From NCBI RefSeq assembly GCF_041361345.1, contig NZ_JBGKAD010000001.1, positions 310,001-374,000 on the forward strand: 64,000 nt of DNA, written 5' to 3'. Below, one piece after another: positions 43,574-52,691 of the stretch. Position numbers and translations under genes: made by a program. The notes below the pieces were generated by a model that did not search any database, was not told the DNA's origin, and saw only the letters and a list, made by a program, of their open reading frames with translations. How positions within the stretch are numbered: the first letter of the stretch is position 1; each line of letters begins with the position of its first letter. The DNA is from Halobaculum sp. MBLA0147. Its GTDB lineage: Archaea > Halobacteriota > Halobacteria > Halobacteriales > Haloferacaceae.

Positions 43574-44566
43574 CTACTCCGCGACGCCGAGCAGGTCGAA
43601 CTCGTACCCGTTGTCGCGTTCGTCGGCGTGCTCGTAGACGACGTGGGCGGCCGCCACGTCCTGGATCGCCAGTCCCGTCGAGTCGAAGACGGTGATCCCG
43701 TCGTCCTCGGTCCGGCCCTCGCGGTCGCCGACGACGATCTCGCCGATGGCGGCGTAGATGTCCGCGTCCGTCAGCGTCCCCTCGTGGAACGGGACGTTGA
43801 TCTCGCCGGAGTGGGTCGTCTGGTCGTAGTCGTCGATGACGAGCTTGGCGTCCAGCAACACCTCGTCTGCGAGTTCGTGTTTCCCCTCCGCGTCGGCACC
43901 CATCGCGTTGACGTGCGTGTGTTCGCCGAGCGCGTCGCGCGGGACGATGGGATCGCGGACGGGTGTCACCGTCGAGAGCACGTCACAGGCCGCGGCCTCC
44001 TCGACACTGCCCGGTCGCACGTCGAACTCGTCGTCGAAGGCGTCGACGAAGGCCGCGACGGCCTCCTCGTCCACGTCGCTGATGACGACCTCCTCGATGG
44101 GCCGGACGGAGGCGATGGCGCGCAGTTGGGTGTACGACTGGACGCCCGCGCCGACGATCCCCATCGACGTGGCGTCCGGAACCGCGAGGTGGTCGGTGGC
44201 GACCGCCGCCGCCGCGCCCGTCCGCTTCATCGTCAGCTCCGTCCCGTCGAGGATCGACAGCGGGAACGCCGTCTCGGGGTCGGAGTAGATCATCGTCCCC
44301 ATCACCGTCGGCAGGCCGTAGTCGTCCTCGTTGTCCGTGTGGACGTTGACCCACTTCACGCCGGCCGCGTCCCACTCGCCCGCGTCCATGTACGCCGGCA
44401 TGGAGCGGAAGTCGCCGTTGTACTGCGGGAGGTCGATGTACGACTTCGCCGGCATCTGTGCGTCGCCGTTCTCGTAGGCGGCGAAGGCGTCCTCGATGGC
44501 CGGCACCAGTTCCGTCATGTCCGCGTTCTCGTGTACGTCCTCGCTGTCGAGCAGGAGCGTCTTCAT
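43574..44566 (-). CDS. Ornithine cyclodeaminase / mu-crystallin family dehydrogenase
   Basis: A 330-residue NAD(H)-dependent enzyme. The N-terminal substrate region holds PAKSYIDLPQ, and the Rossmann part has the dinucleotide-binding ATSMGIVGAGVQSYTQLRAI followed by NAMGADAEGKHEL. Family members are ornithine cyclodeaminase, alanine dehydrogenase (archaeal type) or related imino acid reductases; the sequence does not separate them. ATG at 44566; a TTCTAAA box lies upstream of it. Divergent from mevalonate kinase. Confidence 0.85.
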   Translation of the reverse strand: MKTLLLDSEDVHENADMTELVPAIEDAFAAYENGDAQMPAKSYIDLPQYNGDFRSMPAYMDAGEWDAAGVKWVNVHTDNEDDYGLPTVMGTMIYSDPETAFPLSILDGTELTMKRTGAAAAVATDHLAVPDATSMGIVGAGVQSYTQLRAIASVRPIEEVVISDVDEEAVAAFVDAFDDEFDVRPGSVEEAAACDVLSTVTPVRDPIVPRDALGEHTHVNAMGADAEGKHELADEVLLDAKLVIDDYDQTTHSGEINVPFHEGTLTDADIYAAIGEIVVGDREGRTEDDGITVFDSTGLAIQDVAAAHVVYEHADERDNGYEFDLLGVAE

Positions 44567-44737
44567 CGTCGCAACATTTGCACACGCCGGTTTAGAAGGT
44601 AGCGAAACCGGGGCCACCCGCCGGCCTCGTGGACGCGACCACCAGGCGGTGGGACCGACACTGGCGTCGACCGAGCGGATCGAATCCGGCCGCCGCGGAC
44701 CGGAAGCTACGTTACCCGCCGGCCGGACCGTAGAGGT

Positions 44738-45751
44738 ATGACGACCAGTTCGGCGCCGGGGAAGGTGTACCTCTTCGGCGAACACGCCGTCGTCTACGGC
44801 GAGCCGGCGGTGCCGTGTGCCGTCGAGCGACGGGCGCGCGTGACCGCGGAACCACGCGACGACGACCGAGTCCGCGTCGACGCGGGCGACTTGACACTCG
44901 ACGGGTTCACCGTCACGTGGGGCGGCGACGTGGACGAGCGGCCGGACGTGGACGCACCGCCGAAACTCGTCGCGGCGGCGACGCGGTACGTCGACGAGGC
45001 GGTCCAGCAGACCCGCGCGGCCATCGACGACGAGACGCAGGGGTTCGACATCACCGTCGAGTCCGACATCCCGCTCGGGGCGGGGATCGGCTCCTCGGCG
45101 GCCGTCGTCGTCGCCGCCATCGACGCCGCGACGCGGTCGGTCGGCGTCGAACTCGCCCCCGAGACGGTCGCCGAGCGGGCCTTCCAGGCGGAGTACGCCG
45201 CCCAGGACGGGCAGGCGTCGCGGGCGGACACCTTCTGTTCGGCGATGGGCGGTGCGGTCCGCGTGGAGGGTGACGACACGCGGACCCTGGACGCGCCGCC
45301 GCTGCCGTTCGTGATCGGCTACGACGGCGGCGCGGGCGAGACCGGGGAGCTCGTCGCGAGCGTGCGCGACCTCCGCGAGCGGCACTCCTTCGCCGCCGAC
45401 ACGGTCGAGGCGATCGGCGAGCTGACGCGGACCGGCGAGGAGCTGCTCGCGGCTGCCGCGGACGGCGGGCTGTCGACGGATCGCCTCGACCGACTCGGGG
45501 AGTTGATGGACGTCGACCACGGACTGTTGTCCGCGCTGGGTGTGTCCGCACGGTCGCTGGACGCGATGGTGTGGGCCGCCCGCGACGGTGGCGCACACGG
45601 CGCGAAGCTGACCGGTGCCGGCGGCGGCGGCTGTGTCGTCGCCCTGGATCGGACGGACGGCACCGAGCGGTCGCTGTCGCTGACGCCCGAGTGCGAACAG
45701 GCGTTCCGCGCGGAACTCGCCACGGAGGGCGTCCGCGTCGAGTCGCCGTGA
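44738..45751 (+). CDS. mvk: Mevalonate kinase
   Basis: A 337-residue GHMP kinase that phosphorylates mevalonate at the 5 position, an early step of archaeal isoprenoid lipid synthesis. Motif 1 is APGKVYLFGEHAVVYG, motif 2 is PLGAGIGSSAAVV at 112-124, and motif 3 is AKLTGAGGGGC near the C-terminus. ATG at 44738. It is followed by the isopentenyl phosphate kinase gene, the kinase at the other end of the archaeal mevalonate route, which supports the assignment. Confidence 0.93.
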   Translation: MTTSSAPGKVYLFGEHAVVYGEPAVPCAVERRARVTAEPRDDDRVRVDAGDLTLDGFTVTWGGDVDERPDVDAPPKLVAAATRYVDEAVQQTRAAIDDETQGFDITVESDIPLGAGIGSSAAVVVAAIDAATRSVGVELAPETVAERAFQAEYAAQDGQASRADTFCSAMGGAVRVEGDDTRTLDAPPLPFVIGYDGGAGETGELVASVRDLRERHSFAADTVEAIGELTRTGEELLAAAADGGLSTDRLDRLGELMDVDHGLLSALGVSARSLDAMVWAARDGGAHGAKLTGAGGGGCVVALDRTDGTERSLSLTPECEQAFRAELATEGVRVESP

Positions 45752-45790
45752 CCCCGAGCCGGACGCGACGGACCCGACGACAGCGACCCG

Positions 45791-45861
45791 ACACGGAAAG
45801 AGACGGACCCGACGACACACGGACACGGAAAGAGACGGACCCGACGACACACGGACACGGA
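45791..45861. repeat. 32-bp tandem repeat, about 2.2 copies
   Basis: ACACGGAAAGAGACGGACCC and the following 12 bases occur at 45791-45822 and 45823-45854 with a 7-base start of a third copy at 45855. It lies between the mevalonate kinase stop and the likely start of the next kinase. The period is not a multiple of three, so it is not coding. Confidence 0.85.
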
Positions 45862-45868
45862 CGAGGGA

Positions 45869-46783
45869 GTGAGACCAGTGCGAGACGACACACTACACAC
45901 CGACGACACGGATGGAATCGGAGGATCGACCGGCGCCACCACCACCAGTACCACTACCGCCACCGGAGACGAGCGACGGGAGATCGACTCGAACGCTCCA
46001 CCCGTTCGCGCCGACGGGGGCACCGTCGAGTCGGGACACACGACGGTGCTCAAACTCGGCGGCTCGGTGATCACCCAGAAGGACCGCGCCGAGACGCTGG
46101 ACGGTGCGGCCTTGGACGCGGCAGCCGACGCCGTCGCGGCGGCGCTGGAGGCGGGCACCGTCGACCGACTGGTGCTCGTCCACGGCGCCGGCTCGTTCGG
46201 GCACCACCACGCGAGCGAACACGGCGTGACGACGACGGAGGGGACCACAGACGCGGGTGCCGTCACGGCGATCCACGGCGCGATGACGACGCTCAACCAG
46301 TTCGTCCGCGCACGCCTCCGCGAGCGCGGCGTCCCGGTCGTTCCGGTCCACCCGCTGTCGGCCGCGAGTCGCGACGCCGACGGCGAGCTCACCCTCTCGG
46401 GAGAGCCGACGCGAACGCTGCTGTCGGAGGGGTTCGTCCCCGTGTTACACGGCGACGGCGTCGCACAGACGGGCTCCGGGGTGACGATCCTCTCCGGCGA
46501 CGAGGTGGTCGTGCGGCTGTCGGAGGCGCTGTCCGCGGACAGAGTCGGGCTGTGCTCGTCGGTGCCGGGCGTGTTGGACGACGACGAGAGCGTGATCGAC
46601 CGGATCGACGACTTCGACGCCGTCGCGTCGGCGTTGGGTGCCAGCGACGCCACGGACGTGAGCGGCGGGATGGCGGCGAAAGTCCGGGAACTGCTCGCGC
46701 TCGACGCGCCGGCACACGTGTTCGGCCCCGACGCGCTGGAGGCGTTCCTGGCGGGCGACGACGTAGGGACCCGCGTCGAGTGA
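45869..46783 (+). CDS. ipk: Isopentenyl phosphate kinase
   Basis: A 304-residue amino-acid-kinase-fold enzyme that converts isopentenyl phosphate to isopentenyl diphosphate in the archaeal mevalonate pathway. The core starts near residue 58 with VLKLGGSVITQKDRAE. The diagnostic HGAGSFGHHHASEHG (catalytic His) is at 105-119, and the later ATP segment includes DDESVIDRIDDFDAVASAL. Residues 1-57 are Thr/Ser/Asp-rich and look disordered; an internal start would remove them. The GTG at 45869 is the chosen start but is uncertain. Paired with mevalonate kinase upstream. Confidence 0.92.
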   Translation: MRPVRDDTLHTDDTDGIGGSTGATTTSTTTATGDERREIDSNAPPVRADGGTVESGHTTVLKLGGSVITQKDRAETLDGAALDAAADAVAAALEAGTVDRLVLVHGAGSFGHHHASEHGVTTTEGTTDAGAVTAIHGAMTTLNQFVRARLRERGVPVVPVHPLSAASRDADGELTLSGEPTRTLLSEGFVPVLHGDGVAQTGSGVTILSGDEVVVRLSEALSADRVGLCSSVPGVLDDDESVIDRIDDFDAVASALGASDATDVSGGMAAKVRELLALDAPAHVFGPDALEAFLAGDDVGTRVE

Positions 46784-46833
46784 GTCCCAGTGGCCGCCGC
46801 TGGCTCGGCGTCGGGGTGGTGCAGGTCGGGTAG

Positions 46834-47583
46834 TCAGTCCGTCCACGCGACGCGGAACAGTTCCGTCTGGATCTGGACCCTGTCGGCGGTGTGGTGGGCG
46901 AACTGGGCGTTGAGGTCGAGCGTGACGGCGAAGGCGTCCGTCACCCGTCCCCCGGCGTCCTCGACGAACGACTCGACGAACGACGCACTCCCCTCGTTGT
47001 GGAGCGTGTACGAGACCACCGGGAGCGAGCACTCGCCCGCCGTCGCCGCCACGGTCTCCAGGAACGCGCGGTCGGCGTGTTCGTTCCCCGTCTGTGCACC
47101 GAACGGTGGGTTCGCGACGACCGTGACACGAGCGGGCGTCGTCGCCTCCTCGTCGTCGGTCGTGTCCGACTGGCGTTCGCCGAGGTCCTCGAGCCCGTCG
47201 AGATCGCCGAGGTCGCCGAGGTCCTCGAGCCCGTCGAGTCCGCCGAGACACAGTGGCGACCGCGAGGCGTCGGCGCGGAGCCACCACACCGGCGTCGGCG
47301 GGTCGACGCGGCGTTCGTTGCGGCGGGCGGTCGCCAACGCGTCGGCGTCGAATTCCACGCCGACGACCGCGGCCGGCTCGTACAGCGCCGCCGCGAGCGC
47401 GAGCCGACCGGTGCCGGCGCCCAGGTCGACGACGAGTGCGTCGGCCACGTCGCCGCGCATCGCCGCGACGTGACAGAGGTGTGCCGCCACGTCCGTCGGT
47501 GTCGGGTACTGTTCGAGCGACGCCTCCGGGTCGGCGAACGACGCCACGTCCGCCAACGCCCGTTCGACCGCGCGTTTCTGCAC
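46834..47583 (-). CDS. METTL5-like N6-adenine methyltransferase
   Basis: A 249-residue SAM-dependent methyltransferase. SAM is bound by VVDLGAGTGRLALAAALY, and catalysis uses the NPPFGAQT motif seen in N6-adenine rRNA methyltransferases. The fold and N-terminus (SLEQYPTPTDVAAHLCHVAA) match archaeal METTL5, which methylates 16S rRNA. Between them lies an acidic insert with two 12-residue repeats (LDGLEDLGDLGD type). The GTG at 47583 follows a CTTACAC box 23-29 bases upstream. Rest of the long frame upstream is not protein-like. Confidence 0.85.
   Translation of the reverse strand: MQKRAVERALADVASFADPEASLEQYPTPTDVAAHLCHVAAMRGDVADALVVDLGAGTGRLALAAALYEPAAVVGVEFDADALATARRNERRVDPPTPVWWLRADASRSPLCLGGLDGLEDLGDLGDLDGLEDLGERQSDTTDDEEATTPARVTVVANPPFGAQTGNEHADRAFLETVAATAGECSLPVVSYTLHNEGSASFVESFVEDAGGRVTDAFAVTLDLNAQFAHHTADRVQIQTELFRVAWTD
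47179..47238. repeat. 36-bp spaced in-frame repeat in the methyltransferase
   Basis: A 24-bp sequence (GCCGAGGTCCTCGAGCCCGT...) occurs at 47179-47202 and 47215-47238, giving a 36-bp period and the Leu/Asp/Gly-rich insert of the methyltransferase. Confidence 0.85.
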
Positions 47584-47684
47584 GGCTCCGCTCCGTGTGG
47601 GGCGCGTGTAAGCGTGACGACCGCGAGCGGAGACTGGGAGAGTTCCGGAGAGAAGAGCGGGTTGCCGAGCGGCGAGACCGAGAC

Positions 47685-48080
47685 TCAGACCGTGACCGGG
47701 CCGTCCACGTGGAGCGCGACACCCTCGCGCTCGGCCCGTTCCGCGAGCGCGGCGAGGGCATTCTCGACGGCCGTCTCGTCGGCCACGTCCGTCACCTCGA
47801 CGACGAACTGCCCGGCGCCGAGGAACGACGCGGCACGGACCAGATCGCGTAGTCGGTCGGCCTCCCGCTGAGTCGACAGCGGACAGTCCTCCGCGAAACA
47901 CGCCTCGGCACGCAGCGTCGCCGGTTGCGTCCCCTCGGCTGCGAGTTCCGTCTTCAACTCGCGCAGGTACGCCGGTGCCGTCGACGCCAACGCCGACGCC
48001 GTCAGTTCCACCGGTCGTACGTCCGCCGGTTCGCTCGCCGCGACCGCCCGCTCCACCCGCGATGTCGTCGTGGTGCTCAT
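47685..48080 (-). CDS. Haloarchaeal hypothetical protein beside tfb
   Basis: A 131-residue soluble protein (MSTTTTSRVERAVAASEPAD, then ACFAEDCPLSTQREADRL with two Cys, then QFVVEVTDVADETAVENALA). No family is recognised. TTATACAAAAG at 48103-48113 gives a good TATA box on the minus strand about 23-33 bases upstream of the ATG at 48080. It is divergent from tfb. Confidence 0.65.
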   Translation of the reverse strand: MSTTTTSRVERAVAASEPADVRPVELTASALASTAPAYLRELKTELAAEGTQPATLRAEACFAEDCPLSTQREADRLRDLVRAASFLGAGQFVVEVTDVADETAVENALAALAERAEREGVALHVDGPVTV

Positions 48081-48394
48081 CGTATCAACCCATATACTCT
48101 GGTTATACAAAAGACTTCGGTGATGCGCAGTAGTAATCTCTCGGCCGAGTTCGGATCTCGTCGGCGGTTCGGGGACGGAATCACCGGGTGGTACAGACGG
48201 GTTCCCACGAGAGTCGGAAATTCGCCGCGTAGGCGCCCCGACACCCCTCGACTCGCTCTCGATATCGTATCTAATACTAACGGATCGGGACGACCGGGAG
48301 TCTCGCAGAATCGCACGACAGCGGCGGGACGGGGGACGGCCGACACCCACTCCGGCAACAGATTTAAATAGGTGTGACACCAGAAACCTTAACA
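48081..48394. promoter_or_regulatory. Divergent promoter region of tfb and the hypothetical gene
   Basis: 314 bases with two clear TATA-like boxes: TTATACAAAAG (48103-48113, minus strand) and TTTAAATA (48363-48370, plus strand). No gene was found. The middle part (48250-48290) is relatively AT-rich, with ATATCGTATCTAATACTAAC. Confidence 0.6.
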
Positions 48395-49354
48395 ATGGAA
48401 GGTCCCAGCCGCCAGCGGACGCGCGAGACCGAGACGGAACAGGAGACGGAGTCCGACGAGTCCGTCGAGTGTCCCGAGTGTGGGTCCGACGACGTGGTGA
48501 TGGACGCAGACCAAGGCGAGTTGGTCTGTGACGACTGTGGGCTGGTGTTGGACGAGCGCCAGATCGACCGGGGACCGGAGTGGCGGGCGTTCAACCACTC
48601 CGAGCGGCAGTCGAAGTCCCGCGTCGGGGCCCCGGTGACGGAGACGATGCACGACAAGGGGCTGACGACCACCATCGACTGGAAGGACAAAGACGCCTAC
48701 GGGCGGTCGCTGTCCTCGGAGAAGCGGTCCCAGATGCACCGCCTGCGGAAGTGGCAGGAACGCATCCGGACGAAAGACGCCGGCGAACGAAACCTCCAGT
48801 TCGCGCTCTCGGAGGTCGACCGGATGGCGTCCGCGCTCGGCGTCCCGCGCTCGGTACGGGAGGTCGCCTCGGTGATCTACCGACGAGCGCTCAAGGAGGA
48901 CCTGATTCGCGGCCGCTCCATCGAGGGTGTCGCGACGGCGGCGCTGTACGCCGCCTGTCGCCAGGAGGGGATTCCGCGCTCGCTCGACGAAGTCGCGGAG
49001 GTGTCTCGCGTCGAACAGAAGGAGATCGGACGGACGTACCGCTACATCTCGCAGGAACTCGGCTTGGAGCTGAAACCCGTCGACCCGAAGCAGTTCGTCC
49101 CGCGGTTCGCCTCCTCGCTGGGCCTCTCCGAGGAGACACAGGCGAAGGCGACGGAGATCATCGACGTGTCGGCCGAACAGGGGCTGCTCTCCGGGAAGTC
49201 CCCGACCGGCTTCGCCGCGGCGGCTATCTACGCCGCCTCGCTGTTGTGCAACGAGAAGAAGACCCAACGCGAGGTCGCCGAAGTCGCACAGGTGACGGAG
49301 GTCACCATCCGGAACCGCTACCAGGAACAGATCGAGGCGATGGGCTTCCGCTGA
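48395..49354 (+). CDS. tfb: Transcription initiation factor B
   Basis: A 319-residue TFB, the archaeal TFIIB. The N-terminal zinc ribbon is Cys26, 29, 45 and 48 (CPECGSDD, then [10 protein letters not shown]). The B-finger region follows ([16 protein letters not shown], then GLTTTI), then two cyclin-type repeats ([20 protein letters not shown] region and the second ending [13 protein letters not shown]). It recruits RNA polymerase to TBP-bound promoters. ATG at 48395 with TATA-like TTTAAATA at 48363, 25-32 bases upstream. Haloarchaea have several TFBs; this one is not specifically identified. Confidence 0.96.
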   Translation: MEGPSRQRTRETETEQETESDESVECPECGSDDVVMDADQGELVCDDCGLVLDERQIDRGPEWRAFNHSERQSKSRVGAPVTETMHDKGLTTTIDWKDKDAYGRSLSSEKRSQMHRLRKWQERIRTKDAGERNLQFALSEVDRMASALGVPRSVREVASVIYRRALKEDLIRGRSIEGVATAALYAACRQEGIPRSLDEVAEVSRVEQKEIGRTYRYISQELGLELKPVDPKQFVPRFASSLGLSEETQAKATEIIDVSAEQGLLSGKSPTGFAAAAIYAASLLCNEKKTQREVAEVAQVTEVTIRNRYQEQIEAMGFR

Positions 49355-49485
49355 GCGGAGCGTTCGTCACCACCGTCTCGGACTCGACCGCTCGTCGTCT
49401 CCGTCGGTCGTCTCCGTCGATCCTCTCCGTCGGCCACACCCCCGAGACACACGTGTCGGTAGCCTCTCGACTGCCCCTGGTGTCC

Positions 49486-51120
49486 TCACGACTCCTGCCG
49501 GACGAACACGGTGACCTCCTGGCGGAACAGCGCGGTCTGTAGTCGACTCCGCGAGTAGCCGCCGCCGAGGTACTCGGCGACCCGATCTTCGTACCGCGGA
49601 GTGGTGACGACGACCGGTGGCCGCTCGGTCGGGACGTACGAGGCGTTGAACGCCGTGTCCGTCTCCGCGTCGACGCGTTCGAAGTACCACGGGAGCGGGA
49701 GGCGGTTCCCCCAGCTGCTCTGGTCGATGGCGGCTATGGGCGGCTGATCGTACTCGTTCCGGGTGTGGAACCGCGGCGCGACGTACAACACGTCGACGCC
49801 CTCGTTCCCACGGATCGCGCGTTCGACGGCGGGGAGCATCGTCGCCGGATCGTCCGTCGGCTGGCCGTACTGTGCCAGCGGCGAGCCGCGTTCTGGGGCG
49901 TCGTAGGCGTCCGCGACCGGCACGCCGCCGGCGGCGACGGCGGCGACGACGAGTGCGACGGCCAGCGTCACCCGCCCGTAGTCGCGAGCGGACACGCGGA
50001 CCCGGAGTGCACGCACCCCACGTGTGAGCCCGACCGCGGCGGGGATCGCGACGAACGGGACGAGGTGGACGGCCACCCAGGGGTACGGCTCGCTCGCCGC
50101 GACGGCGAACACCAACAGTCCCCACAGTGTCGCGTACCCACCGAACGCGACGAGTCGGCGCGTGTCGTCGCGGTACCGTTCCGAGAAGAAGCCGACGAAC
50201 CCCGCCGCGAGGAGGACCGGCGTCGCCGTCACGAGTGTCCGAACGATCCCGACGGCGTACTCCACGAGTCCGTGCCGGCCGGGCGTCCGCGGGTTGAGTC
50301 GGTAGACGATCCGGTAGCCGACGAACTCTTCGACGGCTCCCTGGAAGGCGGGGCCGGCGGCGCCGACCCACTGGAGCGGATCGTACAGCCCCGGTGCGAG
50401 TCCCGCCGTCCGTGGCGCGAACAACACGAACCACACCCCGAGGAAGACGAACGCCCCACGAGCGAGCGGCGTCGCCCGCTCGGCGACCGCATCGGCGAGG
50501 TGTCGCACCGTCGCGACAGCCTCGGCGGGCCGTCGACGCACCCGCGCCTCGTCGAGTGCGAACAGCCCACCGAGGAGCCACACGAGCGGGTACGCGAACC
50601 CGAACCCGGAGGCGCCGACGGCCGCCGCGAGCGACCCAGCCGCGAGGTACAGGCCGCGGCGGTCGTCGTGGGTCGCGTAGCGGACGAGCCCACCGACGAC
50701 GACGAGCCCGAACACGGCCGCCGGCACGTCGCCGCGCAGGAACCGCGAGTAGTAGACGAACAGCGGTTCCACGCCCAACAGCGCCGCCAGTGCGACCGTC
50801 TCGCCGTCGTCCAACGCGCCACGGAACAACAGCGCCGCCAGCGGGGCGAGTCCGCCGATCACGGCGACGGGGACGCGAACGGCTCCGTCGGAGACGCCAC
50901 CGAGTTCGATCGCCCACCGCGCCAGCACGTACACGAGCGGCCCACCGGCGACCGGCCGGTAGTCGAACACACCCGTCTCGGCGAACCTGAGCGCCCAGAA
51001 CCCGACGCGGCCCTCGCTCCAGTGGAACGGCCTGGCGTCCAACGCGACGAGGCGCGCGAGGAGAGCGACGACCGTCACGGCGGCGACCACGGCGACGACA
51101 CGGTCCGGGCGCTCCGACAT
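49486..51120 (-). CDS. TIGR03663/Agl23-like polytopic membrane protein
   Basis: A 544-residue membrane protein with about 12 helices in a glycosyltransferase-like (GT-C/PMT) layout: ALDARPFHWSEGRVGFWALR in the first loop has the acidic residue expected for a GT-C fold, and the C-terminal soluble region (WYFERVDAETDTAFNAS) is extracellular. I believe it is the flippase-associated Agl23-type family found in haloarchaea. It would work in lipid-linked glycan or N-glycan metabolism. ATG at 51120. Divergent from the winged-helix gene. Confidence 0.8.
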   Translation of the reverse strand: MSERPDRVVAVVAAVTVVALLARLVALDARPFHWSEGRVGFWALRFAETGVFDYRPVAGGPLVYVLARWAIELGGVSDGAVRVPVAVIGGLAPLAALLFRGALDDGETVALAALLGVEPLFVYYSRFLRGDVPAAVFGLVVVGGLVRYATHDDRRGLYLAAGSLAAAVGASGFGFAYPLVWLLGGLFALDEARVRRRPAEAVATVRHLADAVAERATPLARGAFVFLGVWFVLFAPRTAGLAPGLYDPLQWVGAAGPAFQGAVEEFVGYRIVYRLNPRTPGRHGLVEYAVGIVRTLVTATPVLLAAGFVGFFSERYRDDTRRLVAFGGYATLWGLLVFAVAASEPYPWVAVHLVPFVAIPAAVGLTRGVRALRVRVSARDYGRVTLAVALVVAAVAAGGVPVADAYDAPERGSPLAQYGQPTDDPATMLPAVERAIRGNEGVDVLYVAPRFHTRNEYDQPPIAAIDQSSWGNRLPLPWYFERVDAETDTAFNASYVPTERPPVVVTTPRYEDRVAEYLGGGYSRSRLQTALFRQEVTVFVRQES

Positions 51121-51280
51121 ACACCGCCGTCCCCCTCGCTCGGTAGTAGGTTTTCGGGTTTCTCGACGACGAGTGATCGGGCCCGTGAGCTACCCCGCCG
51201 TCGAGGAACTGCCACCGCGCAGTCACCCGGAGCGACGCGACATTTTTGTCTCCCGAGTCGTGACCCACGCAAGAGGACAC

Positions 51281-51961
51281 ATGAGTGATCCAGGACGGGG
51301 GACCACGGATCGGGGGAGTTCGAGCGCCGACCACGCCACCGACGAGGCCGGGAGCGTCGAGTCGACCGGTGACGAGTCGGACGAGCCGGCAGGGGTGGAG
51401 TCTGCCGACGACGAGGCCGGCGAGTCCGCGGAGACGGGGAGCCGGCTCGACGGCGCCGGCGAGGGTGCCCGCGAAGAGCTCAGAGACGCGGCCCAGCGTG
51501 TCGGGGAGACGGCGACGAGCGCCGCCGACGGGTTCGACGAGCGACTGGTCGACCTCCTCTCGTGGGTGCTCGACACGGAGACGCGGGCCCGGATCTACAC
51601 GTACCTGCGTCGCGTACCGGGGTCGACGAGTGCGGAGATCGCCGACGGGACGGACCTGTACCCCAGCACGGTCCGCGAGGCGCTGGCGGGACTCCACGAC
51701 GACGGGTTCGTCACCAGGTGTAAGCGGGTCGCGACCGGCGCGGGGAACAACCCCTACGAGTACGAGGCGATCCCGCCGGCGGAACTCGTCGACGCGGTCG
51801 TCGACGACGTGCAGTCCGGCCTGAACGCGGTGTTCAACATCGACGAGCGGCTCGGTCGCGACGAGAGCGACCACTCGGAACCGGTCCGGATCACCGTCGA
51901 ACGCGAGGGGGACGCCGGGGAGACGGACCGCGTCGGCACCGACGATCCGAGCGAGGAGTGA
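51281..51961 (+). CDS. Winged-helix transcription regulator
   Basis: A 226-residue protein. Residues 1-85 are acidic and probably unordered. The winged helix follows: LLSWVLDTETRARIYTYLRR, then PGSTSAEIADGTDLYPSTVR and EALAGLHDDGFVTRCKR. The C-terminal part (PYEYEAIPPAELVDAVVDDV) fits the halobacterial helix-turn-helix family that senses a ligand or partner. ATG at 51281 with a TTTTT tract at about 51243. Target unknown. Confidence 0.8.
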   Translation: MSDPGRGTTDRGSSSADHATDEAGSVESTGDESDEPAGVESADDEAGESAETGSRLDGAGEGAREELRDAAQRVGETATSAADGFDERLVDLLSWVLDTETRARIYTYLRRVPGSTSAEIADGTDLYPSTVREALAGLHDDGFVTRCKRVATGAGNNPYEYEAIPPAELVDAVVDDVQSGLNAVFNIDERLGRDESDHSEPVRITVEREGDAGETDRVGTDDPSEE

Positions 51962-52061
51962 CCACGCCGCGGGACGAGGCCCGCGTGGCGGCGTAGCGGT
52001 GACGACGAGGCGACGGGTGAGTGACGACGGCCTCCGATCGGACAGTCGGACGGAACGCCCG

Positions 52062-52068
52062 TTTTATC
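52062..52068 (+). promoter_or_regulatory. TATA-like box for coaD
   Basis: TTTTATC lies 24-30 bases before the ATG at 52092. Confidence 0.55.
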
Positions 52069-52091
52069 AGTCGGGGTCACGACGCGGGAGT

Positions 52092-52586
52092 ATGGACGTG
52101 GCGCTGGGTGGGACGTTCGACCCGATCCACGACGGTCACCGCGCGTTGTTCGAGCGCGCCTTCGAGTTGGGGGACGTGACGGTCGGACTCACCTCCGACG
52201 AACTCGCTCCGCGGACGCGACACGTCGACCGGTACGTGCGGTCGTTCGAGGACAGACGTGCGGACCTGGCGGCGGAACTCGACCGCCTCGCGGGCGAGTA
52301 CGACTCCACGTACACGATCCGCGAGTTGACGGAGCCGACCGGGATCGCCGTCGAACCGCAGTTCGACGTGTTGATCGTCTCGCCGGAGACGGAGTCGGGT
52401 GGCGAGCGGATCAACGAGCGGCGCCGCGAACGCGGGCACGACCCGCTGGAGATCGAGGTGGTCGACCACGTCGCGGCCGCGGACGGCGAGCGGATCTCCT
52501 CGACGCGGATCGTTCGCGGCGAGATCGACGAACACGGGAACCTCACGCCGGAGCGAGACGGTCGCGAGTCGACGCGACCGGAGTGA
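52092..52586 (+). CDS. coaD: Phosphopantetheine adenylyltransferase, archaeal type
   Basis: A 164-residue nucleotidyltransferase that joins AMP to 4'-phosphopantetheine in CoA synthesis. The nucleotide-binding motif GGTFDPIHDGH (residues 6-16) has the TxxH-x-GH signature, and the second motif GERISSTRI is the ISSTxI loop. Lys/Arg between them and the family's length (about 160) agree. ATG at 52092 with TTTTATC 24-30 bases upstream. Single gene. Confidence 0.9.
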   Translation: MDVALGGTFDPIHDGHRALFERAFELGDVTVGLTSDELAPRTRHVDRYVRSFEDRRADLAAELDRLAGEYDSTYTIRELTEPTGIAVEPQFDVLIVSPETESGGERINERRRERGHDPLEIEVVDHVAAADGERISSTRIVRGEIDEHGNLTPERDGRESTRPE

Positions 52587-52691
52587 AGTCGACGCGGGTG
52601 GAGTGACACGAGTCGCCCCGACCAGAGTGGCGCGAGTCGAGGCGGCTGGAGTGAACGCGGAGTGGCAGGTGCGTCTCCTCACCCGCGGCCC

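Noticed and set aside
43368-43637. Plus-strand 89-codon frame upstream of the toxin gene
   Set aside because: Ser/Arg/Thr-rich low complexity, overlapping the ornithine cyclodeaminase end; not protein-like.
49367-51874. 835-codon minus-strand frame extending through the Agl23-like gene
   Set aside because: The overlapping 544-residue frame has proper membrane helices; the longer frame is an Arg-rich shadow.
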